Origin: Sphingomonas sp. JC676
Lineage (GTDB): Bacteria > Pseudomonadota > Alphaproteobacteria > Sphingomonadales > Sphingomonadaceae
Assembly: GCF_014489075.1 (NCBI RefSeq)
Contig: NZ_JACTGR010000003.1
Location: 448,501 to 512,500 of the forward strand
Direction: 5' to 3'
DNA length: 64,000 bases
This document shows positions 1 through 8,149 of this stretch, in pieces. Numbering within the stretch: position 1 is the stretch's first letter; every line of letters begins with the position of its first letter. The translations under genes and the position numbers were made by a program. The notes beneath the pieces were generated by a model. That model had not been told where the DNA came from, made no database searches, and saw only the letters and a list, made by a program, of their open reading frames with translations.

Positions 1-117
1 CCCACCGGCACCTTCAGCGCGAACAGCATGACCGCCGATCTGGCACAGCGGACCATACGCCTCGATGGCAATGCACGCTTGCGGATAATCCCTAAGCGCG
101 CGAATAGGCGGCCATGA
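1..117 (+). CDS. lptC: LptC C-terminal fragment (LPS export, periplasmic), partial at window edge
   Basis: Frame 1 is open from the first base and ends at a TGA at 115-117, giving 38 residues that end IRLDGNARLRIIPKRANRRP. The stop overlaps the lptA start in an ATGA arrangement. LptC is the bitopic inner-membrane protein that passes lipopolysaccharide from the LptBFG transporter to periplasmic LptA. The fragment resembles the last beta strand of a jellyroll domain (repeated short strands with polar turns), but it is too short to identify by itself. The call rests mainly on the lptC-lptA-lptB-rpoN order that is usual in alphaproteobacteria. The ATGA overlap suggests translational coupling with lptA. 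Confidence 0.75.
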   Translation, partial: PTGTFSANSMTADLAQRTIRLDGNARLRIIPKRANRRP

Positions 118-689
118 CCCGCAGCCTCGCCTTGCTGGCCCTGACCCTTGTCGCCGCCGTTCCGGCGGCCGCGCAGACGCGCCACGATTCGGCCGCGCCC
201 ATCGATTTCGCGTCGGACCATATCGAGCTCCAGGACCGCGCCAACCGCGTCCTGCTCACCGGCAATGTCAGGATCGTCCAGGCCGAGATGACGCTCACCT
301 CGTCGCGGATGATCGTCACCTATACTGGCGAGATCAGCAACGGCTCGCCCCAGGTCTCGCGGCTCGACGCGTCGGGCGGCGTGACGGTGTCGCGGCCCGA
401 TCAGACCGCGCGCTCGCAATATGCCGTCTATGATCTCAACACCCGGATCATCACGATGGTCGGCGGCGTGACACTGCGCCAGGGCGCCAACAACGTCTCG
501 GGCGGGCGGCTATCGATCAATCTCGACACCGGTCGCGCAACGATCGACGGCTCGGGCGTCGGCGGATCGACGCGTCCCGGCCAGCCCGGCGTCCAGAGCC
601 AGGGTGGCCGCGTCACCGGTCGCTTCTCGGTCCCCAAGCGCCAGGGCGACGCTACGCAACCTGCGCCCGCGCCCGCGCCGAAACAATAG
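114..689 (+). CDS. lptA: LptA, periplasmic lipopolysaccharide transport protein (OstA-like)
   Basis: Encodes 191 residues. Residues 1-21 are a signal peptide (basic start, Leu/Ala core, AAAQ cleavage region). The mature part from about residue 30 is an OstA/LptA beta-jellyroll: IDFASDHIELQDRANRVLLTGNV is followed by short alternating strands and the VVGGVTLRQGANNVSG-type repeat near 120-135. The last 40 residues are low-complexity Gly/Pro/Gln and probably disordered. LptA bridges LptC and LptD to carry LPS across the periplasm. It overlaps lptC by 4 bp and is followed after 120 bp by lptB, which shows the typical lpt operon order. Length is close to the family norm. Confidence 0.93.
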   Translation: MTRSLALLALTLVAAVPAAAQTRHDSAAPIDFASDHIELQDRANRVLLTGNVRIVQAEMTLTSSRMIVTYTGEISNGSPQVSRLDASGGVTVSRPDQTARSQYAVYDLNTRIITMVGGVTLRQGANNVSGGRLSINLDTGRATIDGSGVGGSTRPGQPGVQSQGGRVTGRFSVPKRQGDATQPAPAPAPKQ

Positions 690-809
690 AGCCGATTTCC
701 AACGGCACGGCCTACAAGCCCTTCCCTTGGCCGATTTTCTCATGCAGGAATCCTGCCAATCGGCTTTGGGATGGGTTGCCCGTAAAAGAACCGGGTCCAT
801 ATCGGGTCC

Positions 810-1601
810 ATGCAGGATACTGCCATGAACGACGTCGCCACGCTCGAGATGCCCGTCACCGATCCGGCGCCGCTGCCGGATCGCGGCCTTGCGGTCGTCT
901 CGATCGCGAAATCCTATGACAAGCGCGTGGTGCTCACCGACGTGTCGGTCTCGGTCGGCCGCGGCGAGGTTGTCGGCCTGCTCGGTCCCAACGGCGCGGG
1001 CAAGACGACCTGCTTCTATTCGGTGATGGGGCTGGTGAAGCCCGATTCGGGCCGCATCATGCTGGACGGCGAAGACATCACCAAGCTGCCGATGTATCGC
1101 CGTGCGATCCTGGGCCTCGGCTATCTACCGCAGGAAACCTCGATCTTCCGCGGGCTGAGCGTCGAGAAGAACATTCTTGCAGTGCTCGAATTGTCCGAGC
1201 CCGATCGCAACGCCCGCTTCGCCCGGCTCGATACGTTGCTTGACGAATTCGGCCTCACCCGCCTCCGTGATGCACCCGCGATGGCGCTGTCGGGCGGCGA
1301 GCGCCGCCGCGCTGAGATCGCCCGCGCGCTGGCCGCCGATCCGACGATCATGCTGCTCGACGAGCCCTTCGCCGGCATCGACCCGCTCTCGATCAGCGAC
1401 ATCCGCGACCTCATCTGCGAGCTGCAGAAGCGCGGCATTGGCGTGCTGATCACCGATCACAATGTTCGCGAGACGCTCGACATCGTCAACCGCGGTTACA
1501 TCATCTATGACGGCCGCGTGCTCTTCGCCGGCGCGCCCGACGATCTCGTCAACGACGAGAACGTCCGTCGGCTCTATCTGGGCGAGAGCTTCTCGCTCTA
1601 G
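810..1601 (+). CDS. lptB: LptB, LPS export ABC transporter ATP-binding protein
   Basis: ATPase of the LptBFGC complex that powers LPS extraction from the inner membrane. Of 263 residues, the Walker A GPNGAGKT is at 59-66, the ABC signature LSGGERRRAEIARAL lies near 157, Walker B is IMLLDEPFAGID, and the switch His is in LITDHNVRETLDI. The FRGLSVEKNI stretch is typical of LptB. An in-frame ATG at 825 (MNDVATLEM) is an equally plausible start and would give 258 residues. The first 25 residues precede the conserved LAVVSIAKSY start of the domain. It lies 5 bp ahead of rpoN, so the two are probably cotranscribed. Confidence 0.96.
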   Translation: MQDTAMNDVATLEMPVTDPAPLPDRGLAVVSIAKSYDKRVVLTDVSVSVGRGEVVGLLGPNGAGKTTCFYSVMGLVKPDSGRIMLDGEDITKLPMYRRAILGLGYLPQETSIFRGLSVEKNILAVLELSEPDRNARFARLDTLLDEFGLTRLRDAPAMALSGGERRRAEIARALAADPTIMLLDEPFAGIDPLSISDIRDLICELQKRGIGVLITDHNVRETLDIVNRGYIIYDGRVLFAGAPDDLVNDENVRRLYLGESFSL

Positions 1602-1606
1602 ATGCC

Positions 1607-3127
1607 ATGAGTCTCGCGCCTCGCCTCGATCTCCGGCAGTCGCAATCGCTGGTCATGACGCCGCAGCTCCAGCAGGCGATCAAGCTGCTGGCGCTGTCGA
1701 ACCTCGAGATCGAAACCTTCATCGCCGAGGAGGTCGAGAAGAACCCTTTGCTCGACGCCCAGAGCGGCGGCGGCGCCGAGGAGGCTCCCGATTCGGCGCC
1801 CGAGCCGGAACGAGATTTCGACGAGGTTCGCGACGGTCCGGCCGACGCTGCGGAGCTGCTCGCCGGCGGCGGCGAGGCGGCGGGCGAAGCCGCGCTCGAC
1901 GTCGATTTCGCCGCGGAGACCTTCCATCACGACGGCCCCACCGATTCGATCGGCGGTCTCGACGGCAGTCTGGGCCTGACCGGCGCCAGCAGCGGCGGCA
2001 TGTCCGAGGATGGCCCCGATTTCGACAATCTCGGCGCGTCCGAACTGAGCCTCGCCGATCATCTGATGGCCCAGGCCGGCGCCACGATCGACGGCAGCGA
2101 CCTGTTCATCGCCGCGCACCTGATCGATCAGATCGACGAGACCGGCTACCTCACCGTGCCGCTGCTCGAAGTCGCGAATCGGCTGGGCGTACCGCTCGCC
2201 CGGATCGAGGCGGTGCTGGCGGTGATCCACACCTTCGAACCCACCGGCGTCGGCGCGCGCAACCTCGCCGAGTGCATCGCGCTCCAGGCCAAGGAGGCCG
2301 ATCGCTATGATCCGTGCATGGCCCGGCTGATCGACAATCTCGATCTCGTCGCGCGCGGCGACATGGCCCGCCTCAAGCGCATCTGCGACGTCGACGACGA
2401 GGATCTGGCGGACATGATCCGCGAGCTCAGGAGCTACGATCCCAAGCCCGGCTGCGCCTATGGCGGCGAGCCGATGCGCGCGGTCACCCCCGATATCTTC
2501 GTCGCTCGCCGAAGCGGCGGCTGGGCGATCGAGATCAACGCCGCGACGCTGCCGCGCCTGCTCGTCAACCGCGCTTATTATGCCGAGGTCTCGGCGGGAC
2601 CGCAGGACAAGACGAGCAAGGCCTGGCTGTCGGACATGCTCGCCAGCGCCAACTGGCTGGTCAAGGCGCTCGACCAGCGCCAGCGCACGATCATCAAAGT
2701 CGCGTCGGAAATCGTGAAGCAGCAGGAAGCCTTCTTCCTGAAGGGCGTCGCGCATCTCCGCCCGATGACGTTGCGCCAGGTGGCGGAAGCGATCGAGATG
2801 CACGAATCGACCGTCAGCCGCGTCACCTCGAACAAATATCTGAGCTGCGCGCGCGGGCTCTACGAGCTCAAATATTTCTTCACCAGCGCGATCCAGTCCT
2901 CCGACGGCGGCGACGCGGTTTCGGCCGAAGCGGTGAAAAGCGCGATTCGGGCGCTGATCCAGACCGAGGATCCCAAGGCAATCCTCTCCGACGACACGCT
3001 GGTCGACATGCTGCGCGAGAAGGGCTTCGACATCGCCCGGCGCACCGTCGCCAAATATCGCGAGGCGCTCGGCATCGGCAGCTCGGTTCAGCGCCGTCGA
3101 CAAAAAGCGCTCGAAGGCGTCGGCTGA
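1607..3127 (+). CDS. rpoN: RNA polymerase sigma-54 factor
   Basis: 506 residues with the sigma-54 layout. Region I at the N terminus is Gln/Leu rich (LRQSQSLVMTPQLQQAIKLL, activator interaction). An acidic, Gly-rich region II spans about 55-145. The core-binding and DNA-binding region III follows, with the HTH segment MTLRQVAEAIEMHESTVSRV. The RpoN box ARRTVAKYRE at 477-486 contacts the -24 element. It lies 5 bp after lptB, the usual linkage. In many proteobacteria hpf/raiA and ptsN follow rpoN; here they do not. Sigma-54 needs an enhancer-binding AAA+ activator, and none is in this window. Confidence 0.97.
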   Translation: MSLAPRLDLRQSQSLVMTPQLQQAIKLLALSNLEIETFIAEEVEKNPLLDAQSGGGAEEAPDSAPEPERDFDEVRDGPADAAELLAGGGEAAGEAALDVDFAAETFHHDGPTDSIGGLDGSLGLTGASSGGMSEDGPDFDNLGASELSLADHLMAQAGATIDGSDLFIAAHLIDQIDETGYLTVPLLEVANRLGVPLARIEAVLAVIHTFEPTGVGARNLAECIALQAKEADRYDPCMARLIDNLDLVARGDMARLKRICDVDDEDLADMIRELRSYDPKPGCAYGGEPMRAVTPDIFVARRSGGWAIEINAATLPRLLVNRAYYAEVSAGPQDKTSKAWLSDMLASANWLVKALDQRQRTIIKVASEIVKQQEAFFLKGVAHLRPMTLRQVAEAIEMHESTVSRVTSNKYLSCARGLYELKYFFTSAIQSSDGGDAVSAEAVKSAIRALIQTEDPKAILSDDTLVDMLREKGFDIARRTVAKYREALGIGSSVQRRRQKALEGVG

Positions 3128-3165
3128 TTCAGAATTTGGTAGGCGATGTTTCGTAATTTTCGGGC

Positions 3166-3555
3166 ATGAGCGCCGAATATTCGATCCAGGTCGACCCTTC
3201 GCGGGACCTCATCCGCATCCGGATGAGTGGCTTCTTCACGCTTGCCGATGTCGATGGTTTCCTGGCTGCGCGCGCAAAGGCGCATGCCGAGCTGACCTGC
3301 CGGCGCAATGCCCATCTGACAATCAACGACCTTCGCGAGATGAAGATCCAGTCGCAGGAAATCGTCGACGCCTTCCGCGCCATGCTCGCCGCGCCGGAAT
3401 ATCGCTCGCGCCGTCTGGCCTTCATTGTCTCCTCGACGCTGGCGCGGAGCCAGCTCGGCCGCGCCCTCGCCAATCGCCATGCGCGCTGCTTCGAGGATTC
3501 CGATGCGGCCGAGGCCTGGTTGCTCGGCGCAGGCGAGGAATCCCAGGCGGCCTGA
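3166..3555 (+). CDS. Small SpoIIAA/STAS-like domain protein, function unknown
   Basis: 129 residues, no signal peptide or membrane segment. The opening YSIQVDPSRDLIRIRMSGFFTLADVDGF, the central NAHLTINDLREM and the closing RARCFEDSDAAEAWL-like strand/helix alternation resemble the SpoIIAA-like/SEC14-type STAS fold, in which a sensed or phosphorylated protein acts as a small adaptor. That assignment is by pattern only. The gene sits 38 bp after rpoN on the same strand and is convergent with the exonuclease gene ending at 3607, so it may be the last gene of the lpt-rpoN transcript. A role in signalling is inference; I see no catalytic motif. Confidence 0.8.
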   Translation: MSAEYSIQVDPSRDLIRIRMSGFFTLADVDGFLAARAKAHAELTCRRNAHLTINDLREMKIQSQEIVDAFRAMLAAPEYRSRRLAFIVSSTLARSQLGRALANRHARCFEDSDAAEAWLLGAGEESQAA

Positions 3556-3606
3556 TCGAGTTCGGCCTTAGCTAATCTCCGCGCGTGACGAGCAGCGGAA
3601 CCGGCC

Positions 3607-4608
3607 TCAATCGTCCTCGTCCTCATATCCCGCCAGATCGAGCGCGCGCGCCTTGATCTGGCGCATCCGACACCAGTGAACCAGCGCATCCTCGCGGCCG
3701 TGCGTCACCCAGACCTCTTTGGGCTCGATCTCCTGGATCGTCCTGGTCAGCTCGTCCCAATCGGCATGGTCGGACAGGATGAGCGGCAGCTCGACATTGC
3801 GTTGGCGGGCACGCTGGCGCACCCGCATCCAGCCCGACGCCATCGCGGTGATCGGATCGGGCAGCCGCCGCGACCAGCGATCGTTGAGCGCGCCCGGCGG
3901 ACACAGGATGATCCTCCCCTCCAGCTCGCTCTTGGCGACCCCGGTGGCGGGCCGCAGATCGCCCAGATCGACGCCCAGCTCGACATAAAGGTCGCACAGC
4001 CGCTGCAGCGCGCCGTGGATATAGATCGGATCCTCGAACCCCATGACGCGCAGTTCGCGGATGACCCGCTGCGCCTTGCCCAGCGCATAGGCGCCGACCA
4101 GCACGCAGCGCGTCGGATTGGCCCTGAGCGCGGTCAGCAATTTGTCGAGCTCGTCATGGGTTTCGGGATGGCGGAACACCGGCAGGCCGAAGGTCGCCTC
4201 GGTGACGAAGATGTCGCACGGCACTGGCTCGAACGGCGCACAGGTAGGATCCTCGCGCCGCTTGTAATCGCCCGAGACAACGATGCGCTCGCCGCGATGC
4301 TCGAGCACCACCTGTGCCGATCCCAGGACATGTCCCGCCGGCACGAAGCGCACATCGACCCCGCCCAGTGCCAGCCCCTCGCCATAGGCCACCGGCCGGC
4401 CATTCTGCGGGCCGTAGCGCGTTTCCATGATCGCCAGCGTCTCGGGCGTCGCCCATACCTCGCCATGTCCGCCACGCGCATGATCGGCATGGCCATGCGT
4501 GATCAGCGCGCGCGGCACCGGCTGGCTCGGATCGATCCATGCATCCGCCGCGGGCACATAGACCCCCGAGGGTCGCGGATCGATCCAGTCGCCGAGCTTC
4601 GCCATCAT
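3607..4608 (-). CDS. Ligase-associated DNA exonuclease (metallo-beta-lactamase fold)
   Basis: About 333 residues starting MMAKLGDWIDPRPSGVYVP (start at 4608, or 4605 for the second Met). The MBL metal-binding motif HGHADHARGG is near residue 35, GHVLGSAQVVLEH carries a further metal ligand, and SDHADWDEL plus VWVTHG form the C-terminal motifs of the beta-CASP-like family. This type of exonuclease is normally encoded beside an ATP-dependent DNA ligase, an Lhr-type helicase and a phosphoesterase and is thought to act in DNA repair. Here it is divergent from the helicase with only 6 bp between start codons, and no ligase gene is near. An upstream in-frame extension to 4833 overlaps the helicase and is rejected. 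Confidence 0.9.
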   Translation of the reverse strand: MMAKLGDWIDPRPSGVYVPAADAWIDPSQPVPRALITHGHADHARGGHGEVWATPETLAIMETRYGPQNGRPVAYGEGLALGGVDVRFVPAGHVLGSAQVVLEHRGERIVVSGDYKRREDPTCAPFEPVPCDIFVTEATFGLPVFRHPETHDELDKLLTALRANPTRCVLVGAYALGKAQRVIRELRVMGFEDPIYIHGALQRLCDLYVELGVDLGDLRPATGVAKSELEGRIILCPPGALNDRWSRRLPDPITAMASGWMRVRQRARQRNVELPLILSDHADWDELTRTIQEIEPKEVWVTHGREDALVHWCRMRQIKARALDLAGYEDEDD

Positions 4609-4614
4609 GACTAT

Positions 4615-7041
4615 ATGGTTGCGATGCCCGCAGGTTCCCAGCTTCCCCGGCAACTCGAAGACTGGTTCGCCTCGCGCGGCTGGTCGCCGCGTCGTCACCA
4701 GCGCGACATGCTCGCAGCCGCACGCGCCGGCGACCATGCGCTGCTCGTCGCGCCCACCGGCGCGGGCAAGACGCTGGCCGGCTTTCTCCCGACTCTGGCC
4801 GAACTGATCGAGGCGCCCACCGACCGCCTCCACACGCTCTATATCTCGCCGCTCAAGGCGCTCGCGGTGGACGTCCAGCGCAACCTGCTGACGCCGATCG
4901 AGGAAATGGGCCTGCCCATCCGAGTCGAGACACGCACCGGCGACACCCCGTACGATCGCAAGCTGCGCCAGCGCGCGCGGCCGCCCGAGATCCTGCTGAC
5001 CACCCCCGAATCGCTGAGCCTGTTGCTATCCTACGAAGACAGCCTGACGATGTTCTCGGACCTGAAGACGGTGGTGATCGACGAGGTCCACGCCTTCGCC
5101 ACCGGCAAGCGCGGCGACCTGCTCGCGCTCGCGCTCTCGCGGCTCCAGCGCTTCGCGTCAGGGCTGCGCCGCGTCGCGCTCTCCGCCACCGTCGCCGATC
5201 CCGACGGCTATCGCGCCTGGCTCGCGCCGCATGGCGACATCCATAGCGTGACCTTGGTCCAGGGCGAGAAAGGCGCAGACCCCAATATCGCGATCCTGCT
5301 CCCCGAGGACCGCGTCCCCTGGGCCGGCCATTCGGGCACCTATGCGATCCCCCAGGTTATGGCCGAGATCGAGACGCACAAAACGACGATCGTCTTCTGC
5401 AACACGCGCGGGCTGGCCGAACTGACCTTCCAGCAATTGTGGAAGGTCAACGAGCTCAAGCTGCCGATCGGCGTCCACCATGGCAGCCTCAGCCTGGAGG
5501 CCCGGCGCCGTGCCGAGCAGGCGATGGCCGACGGGCAACTGCGCGCGTTGGTCGCCACCGCCAGCCTCGATCTCGGCGTCGACTGGGGCGATGTCGATTG
5601 CGTCATCCAGATGGGCGCGCCCAAGGGTTCGTCGCGCCTGCTCCAGCGGATCGGCCGCGCCAATCACCGGCTCGACGAGCCGAGCGAGGCGGTGCTCGTC
5701 CCCGGCAACCGCTTCGAATATCTGGAGGCGCGCGCCGCGCTCGACGCGGTCGAGCAGGGCGAGCTGGATCCTGACATCTTCCGCCCTGGCGCACTCGACG
5801 TACTTGCGCAGCATATCATGGCCTGCGCCTGCGCCGCACCATTCGAGGCGAGCGAAATGCTGCAGGAGATCCGCGCAGCATTGCCCTATTCGGCGCTCGA
5901 ACAGGAGATTTTCGACCGCGTCCTGAACTTCATCGCCGATGGCGGCTATTCGCTGCGCGCCTATGACAAGTTCAAACGGCTGACTCTCGGCCGCGACGGG
6001 CTTTGGCGCGTCACCAAGCCCGCTTTTGTTGCGCAGCATAGACTCAATGCGGGCATCATCGTCGAGGCGCCGATGCTCGAGGTGCGCTTCAAGAACGGGC
6101 GCCGTCTCGGTCGAATCGAGGAGGGCTTCGGCAGCACGCTCTCGCCGGGCGACACCTTCTTCTTCGCCGGGCTCGCGCTCGAAGTCGAACGCGTCGAGAC
6201 GACCGACCTGATCGTGCGCGCCACGTCCAAGCAGGCGCGCTTCGTGTCGTACATGGGCGCACGGCTGGCGATCACCGCGACGCTGGCGAACCGCGTGCGG
6301 GTGTTCCTGCACGATCGCAGCCAGTGGTCGCGCTTTCCCGACGATGTCCGCGAATGGCTGGAGGTCCAGGCCTATCGCTCCGCACTGCCCGCCCCGGGCC
6401 AGCTCCTGGTCGAGACCTTCCCCCATGAAGGCCGTCATCACATGGTCGCCTACAGCTTCGAGGGCTGGAACGCGCACCAGTCGCTCGGCATGCTGATCAC
6501 GCGCCGGATGGAGGCGATGGGATTGAAGCCGCTGGGCTTCGTCGCCAACGATTATGCGCTCGCCGTCTACGGTCTGGAGAAGATCGAGGACCCGCGCCCG
6601 CTCTTCTCGCCCGATATTCTGGAGCATGAATTCGTCGATTGGGTGCAGCAATCGGCGCTGCTGAAGCGCGCCTTCCGCGAAGTCGCGATCATCGGCGGGC
6701 TCGTCGAGCGCCAGCACCCCGGCAAGAAAAAGACCGGGCGCCAGGTCACCTTCTCGACCGACCTGATCTACGATGTGCTCCGTAAATACGAGCCCGATCA
6801 CCTGCTGCTGCGCGCCGCCTGGGCCGATGCCCGCGCGCGGATGACCGATGTCGGGCGCCTCGCCCATCTGCTCGACACCGCCGGCGACACGATGCTCCAT
6901 ATCGACTTGCCGCGCGTCAGTCCGATGGCGGTGCCGGTGCTCATCATGATCGGCCGCGAGACGGTCGCGCAGGGCACGGCGGATGACGCGCTGTTGCTGG
7001 AGGCGGAGGGTATCGCGGCGGAGGCAATGCGGCTCGATTAA
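4615..7041 (+). CDS. Ligase-associated DEXH-box DNA helicase (Lhr-like)
   Basis: About 808 residues from MVAMPAGSQLPRQLEDWFASRGW; ATG at 4624 is an alternative start. RecA-like domain 1 has the Q-region RHQRDML, Walker A APTGAGKT and DEVH box VVIDEVHAFATGKRGD, plus the LSATVADPDGY motif III. RecA-like domain 2 has VFCNTRGLAE, VATASLDLGVDWG and QRIGRANHRLDEPS. The C-terminal third is the Lhr winged-helix/beta-barrel region. Members of this group move 3' to 5' on single strands and act in repair. The in-frame region open upstream to 3676 is antisense to the exonuclease and not counted. Promoters for this gene and the divergent exonuclease must lie in each other's 5' coding sequence, or the mRNAs are leaderless. 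Confidence 0.93.
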   Translation: MVAMPAGSQLPRQLEDWFASRGWSPRRHQRDMLAAARAGDHALLVAPTGAGKTLAGFLPTLAELIEAPTDRLHTLYISPLKALAVDVQRNLLTPIEEMGLPIRVETRTGDTPYDRKLRQRARPPEILLTTPESLSLLLSYEDSLTMFSDLKTVVIDEVHAFATGKRGDLLALALSRLQRFASGLRRVALSATVADPDGYRAWLAPHGDIHSVTLVQGEKGADPNIAILLPEDRVPWAGHSGTYAIPQVMAEIETHKTTIVFCNTRGLAELTFQQLWKVNELKLPIGVHHGSLSLEARRRAEQAMADGQLRALVATASLDLGVDWGDVDCVIQMGAPKGSSRLLQRIGRANHRLDEPSEAVLVPGNRFEYLEARAALDAVEQGELDPDIFRPGALDVLAQHIMACACAAPFEASEMLQEIRAALPYSALEQEIFDRVLNFIADGGYSLRAYDKFKRLTLGRDGLWRVTKPAFVAQHRLNAGIIVEAPMLEVRFKNGRRLGRIEEGFGSTLSPGDTFFFAGLALEVERVETTDLIVRATSKQARFVSYMGARLAITATLANRVRVFLHDRSQWSRFPDDVREWLEVQAYRSALPAPGQLLVETFPHEGRHHMVAYSFEGWNAHQSLGMLITRRMEAMGLKPLGFVANDYALAVYGLEKIEDPRPLFSPDILEHEFVDWVQQSALLKRAFREVAIIGGLVERQHPGKKKTGRQVTFSTDLIYDVLRKYEPDHLLLRAAWADARARMTDVGRLAHLLDTAGDTMLHIDLPRVSPMAVPVLIMIGRETVAQGTADDALLLEAEGIAAEAMRLD

Positions 7042-7094
7042 AAACTGTTTCTGCCAGATTGCTGCGCAGCACGGATGGGTATACCTTCCGACTC

Positions 7095-8105
7095 ATGACT
7101 GGAGTTTGGCACCCGTTATTGCTCCTCCTCCTGCCGCTTGGCGCTGGCGTGGACGGCCGCGACTTGCCGTCGCAGGACCCTGAGCTGATCGCGTCCGATC
7201 TGCATATCGACACGACGATGCTGACCTTGGGAGAGGTTGATTCGCGCCTCACCGTTCCCGTCGCGGTGGGTGGCAAGGGCTCTTACAATTTCATCATAGA
7301 TACCGGTGCCGAGCGCACCTCCGTCTCGCGCGAACTCGCCGGCTCGCTGCGGCTGACTGCGGGCAATCCGGTTATGGTGACGTCGATGACCGGTCAGTCG
7401 CGAGTCGATACGGTCGTCATTCCCGATCTTTCGATCAAGTCGATCGGCCAGTTGCATAGGGTGATCGCCCCCGCCTTTGCGGCGCGGAATCTGGGCGCGG
7501 CCGGCCTGCTGGGTATCGACACGCTGAGCAGCCATCAGGTCACCATCGATTTCGAGAAGGGCACGATGAGCGTGCGCGCCAGCGAGAAGCGCAAGAGATT
7601 CACGCGCCGCGATCCCGACGAGATCGTCGTCACCGCCAAGAGCCTGTTCGGCCAGTTGATCGTCACCGATGCCTATTATGGCGGCACGCGCATCCAGGTC
7701 GTGCTCGATACCGGCTCGCAGGTGACGATGGGCAATAGCGCGCTCCGCAAGCGTGTCGGACGCCGCGCCGGTCAAATGCAGCCCATCAGGCTCACCAGCG
7801 TGACCGGCGAGCAGGCGACCGCCGATTATGCGAATATCCCCAACATCAAGGTTGGCGAAGTGGCGTTCAGTTCGATGCCGGTCGCGTTCGCGGATGTCGC
7901 GCCGTTCGCGCGCTTCGGCCTGACCAAGCGCCCGGCGCTGCTGCTCGGCATGGATGCGCTGCGCAGCTTCCGCCGCGTCGATATCGATTTCCCGAACCGT
8001 CAGGTCCGCTTCCTGATGCCGAAGGATACACGGGTGACGCTGCCGCAGTGGAGTTCGCCGCTGATTCCCGGCGCGCGCGGTGGCTCGTCGACCAAGACTC
8101 TCTGA
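7095..8105 (+). CDS. Secreted double-domain retropepsin-like aspartic protease
   Basis: 336 residues starting MTGVWHPLLLLLLPLGAG, a signal peptide of about 20 residues. Two retroviral-type aspartyl protease domains are visible: domain 1 with FIIDTGAERTSVS (Asp69) and domain 2 with VVLDTGSQVTMGN (Asp205). Each is followed by a hydrophobic GLLGID / LLLGMDALRSF flap-like strand pair. Retropepsins usually work as homodimers; here the two halves are in one chain, as in pepsins, so it may be active as a monomer. An upstream Met at 7059 would add 12 residues before the signal and is less likely. No operon partner is obvious. Substrate is unknown. Confidence 0.82.
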   Translation: MTGVWHPLLLLLLPLGAGVDGRDLPSQDPELIASDLHIDTTMLTLGEVDSRLTVPVAVGGKGSYNFIIDTGAERTSVSRELAGSLRLTAGNPVMVTSMTGQSRVDTVVIPDLSIKSIGQLHRVIAPAFAARNLGAAGLLGIDTLSSHQVTIDFEKGTMSVRASEKRKRFTRRDPDEIVVTAKSLFGQLIVTDAYYGGTRIQVVLDTGSQVTMGNSALRKRVGRRAGQMQPIRLTSVTGEQATADYANIPNIKVGEVAFSSMPVAFADVAPFARFGLTKRPALLLGMDALRSFRRVDIDFPNRQVRFLMPKDTRVTLPQWSSPLIPGARGGSSTKTL

Positions 8106-8112
8106 AGCCCGA

Positions 8113-8141
8113 TTGACTTTGCCCGCGTGCCGCTGCTTGGG
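8113..8141 (+). promoter_or_regulatory. Candidate sigma-70 type promoter for the mannitol dehydrogenase-family gene
   Basis: TTGACT at 8113-8118 is separated by 17 bp from CTTGGG at 8136-8141, eight bases before the start codon. The same TTGACTTTG opening occurs on the minus strand in front of serC (15085-15077). A good -35 and spacer but a weak -10; the short distance to the ATG implies a very short leader. Confidence 0.4.
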
Positions 8142-8149
8142 CGAACGCG

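Noticed and set aside
731..763. Nested inverted repeat (CCGATT/AATCGG with GCAGGA-A-TCCTGC inside) between lptA and lptB
   Set aside because: Short, no T run, no promoter geometry; could be chance in GC-rich DNA.
3676..4614. N-terminal extension of the helicase frame
   Set aside because: Lies antisense to the exonuclease; helicase motifs begin only after 4615.
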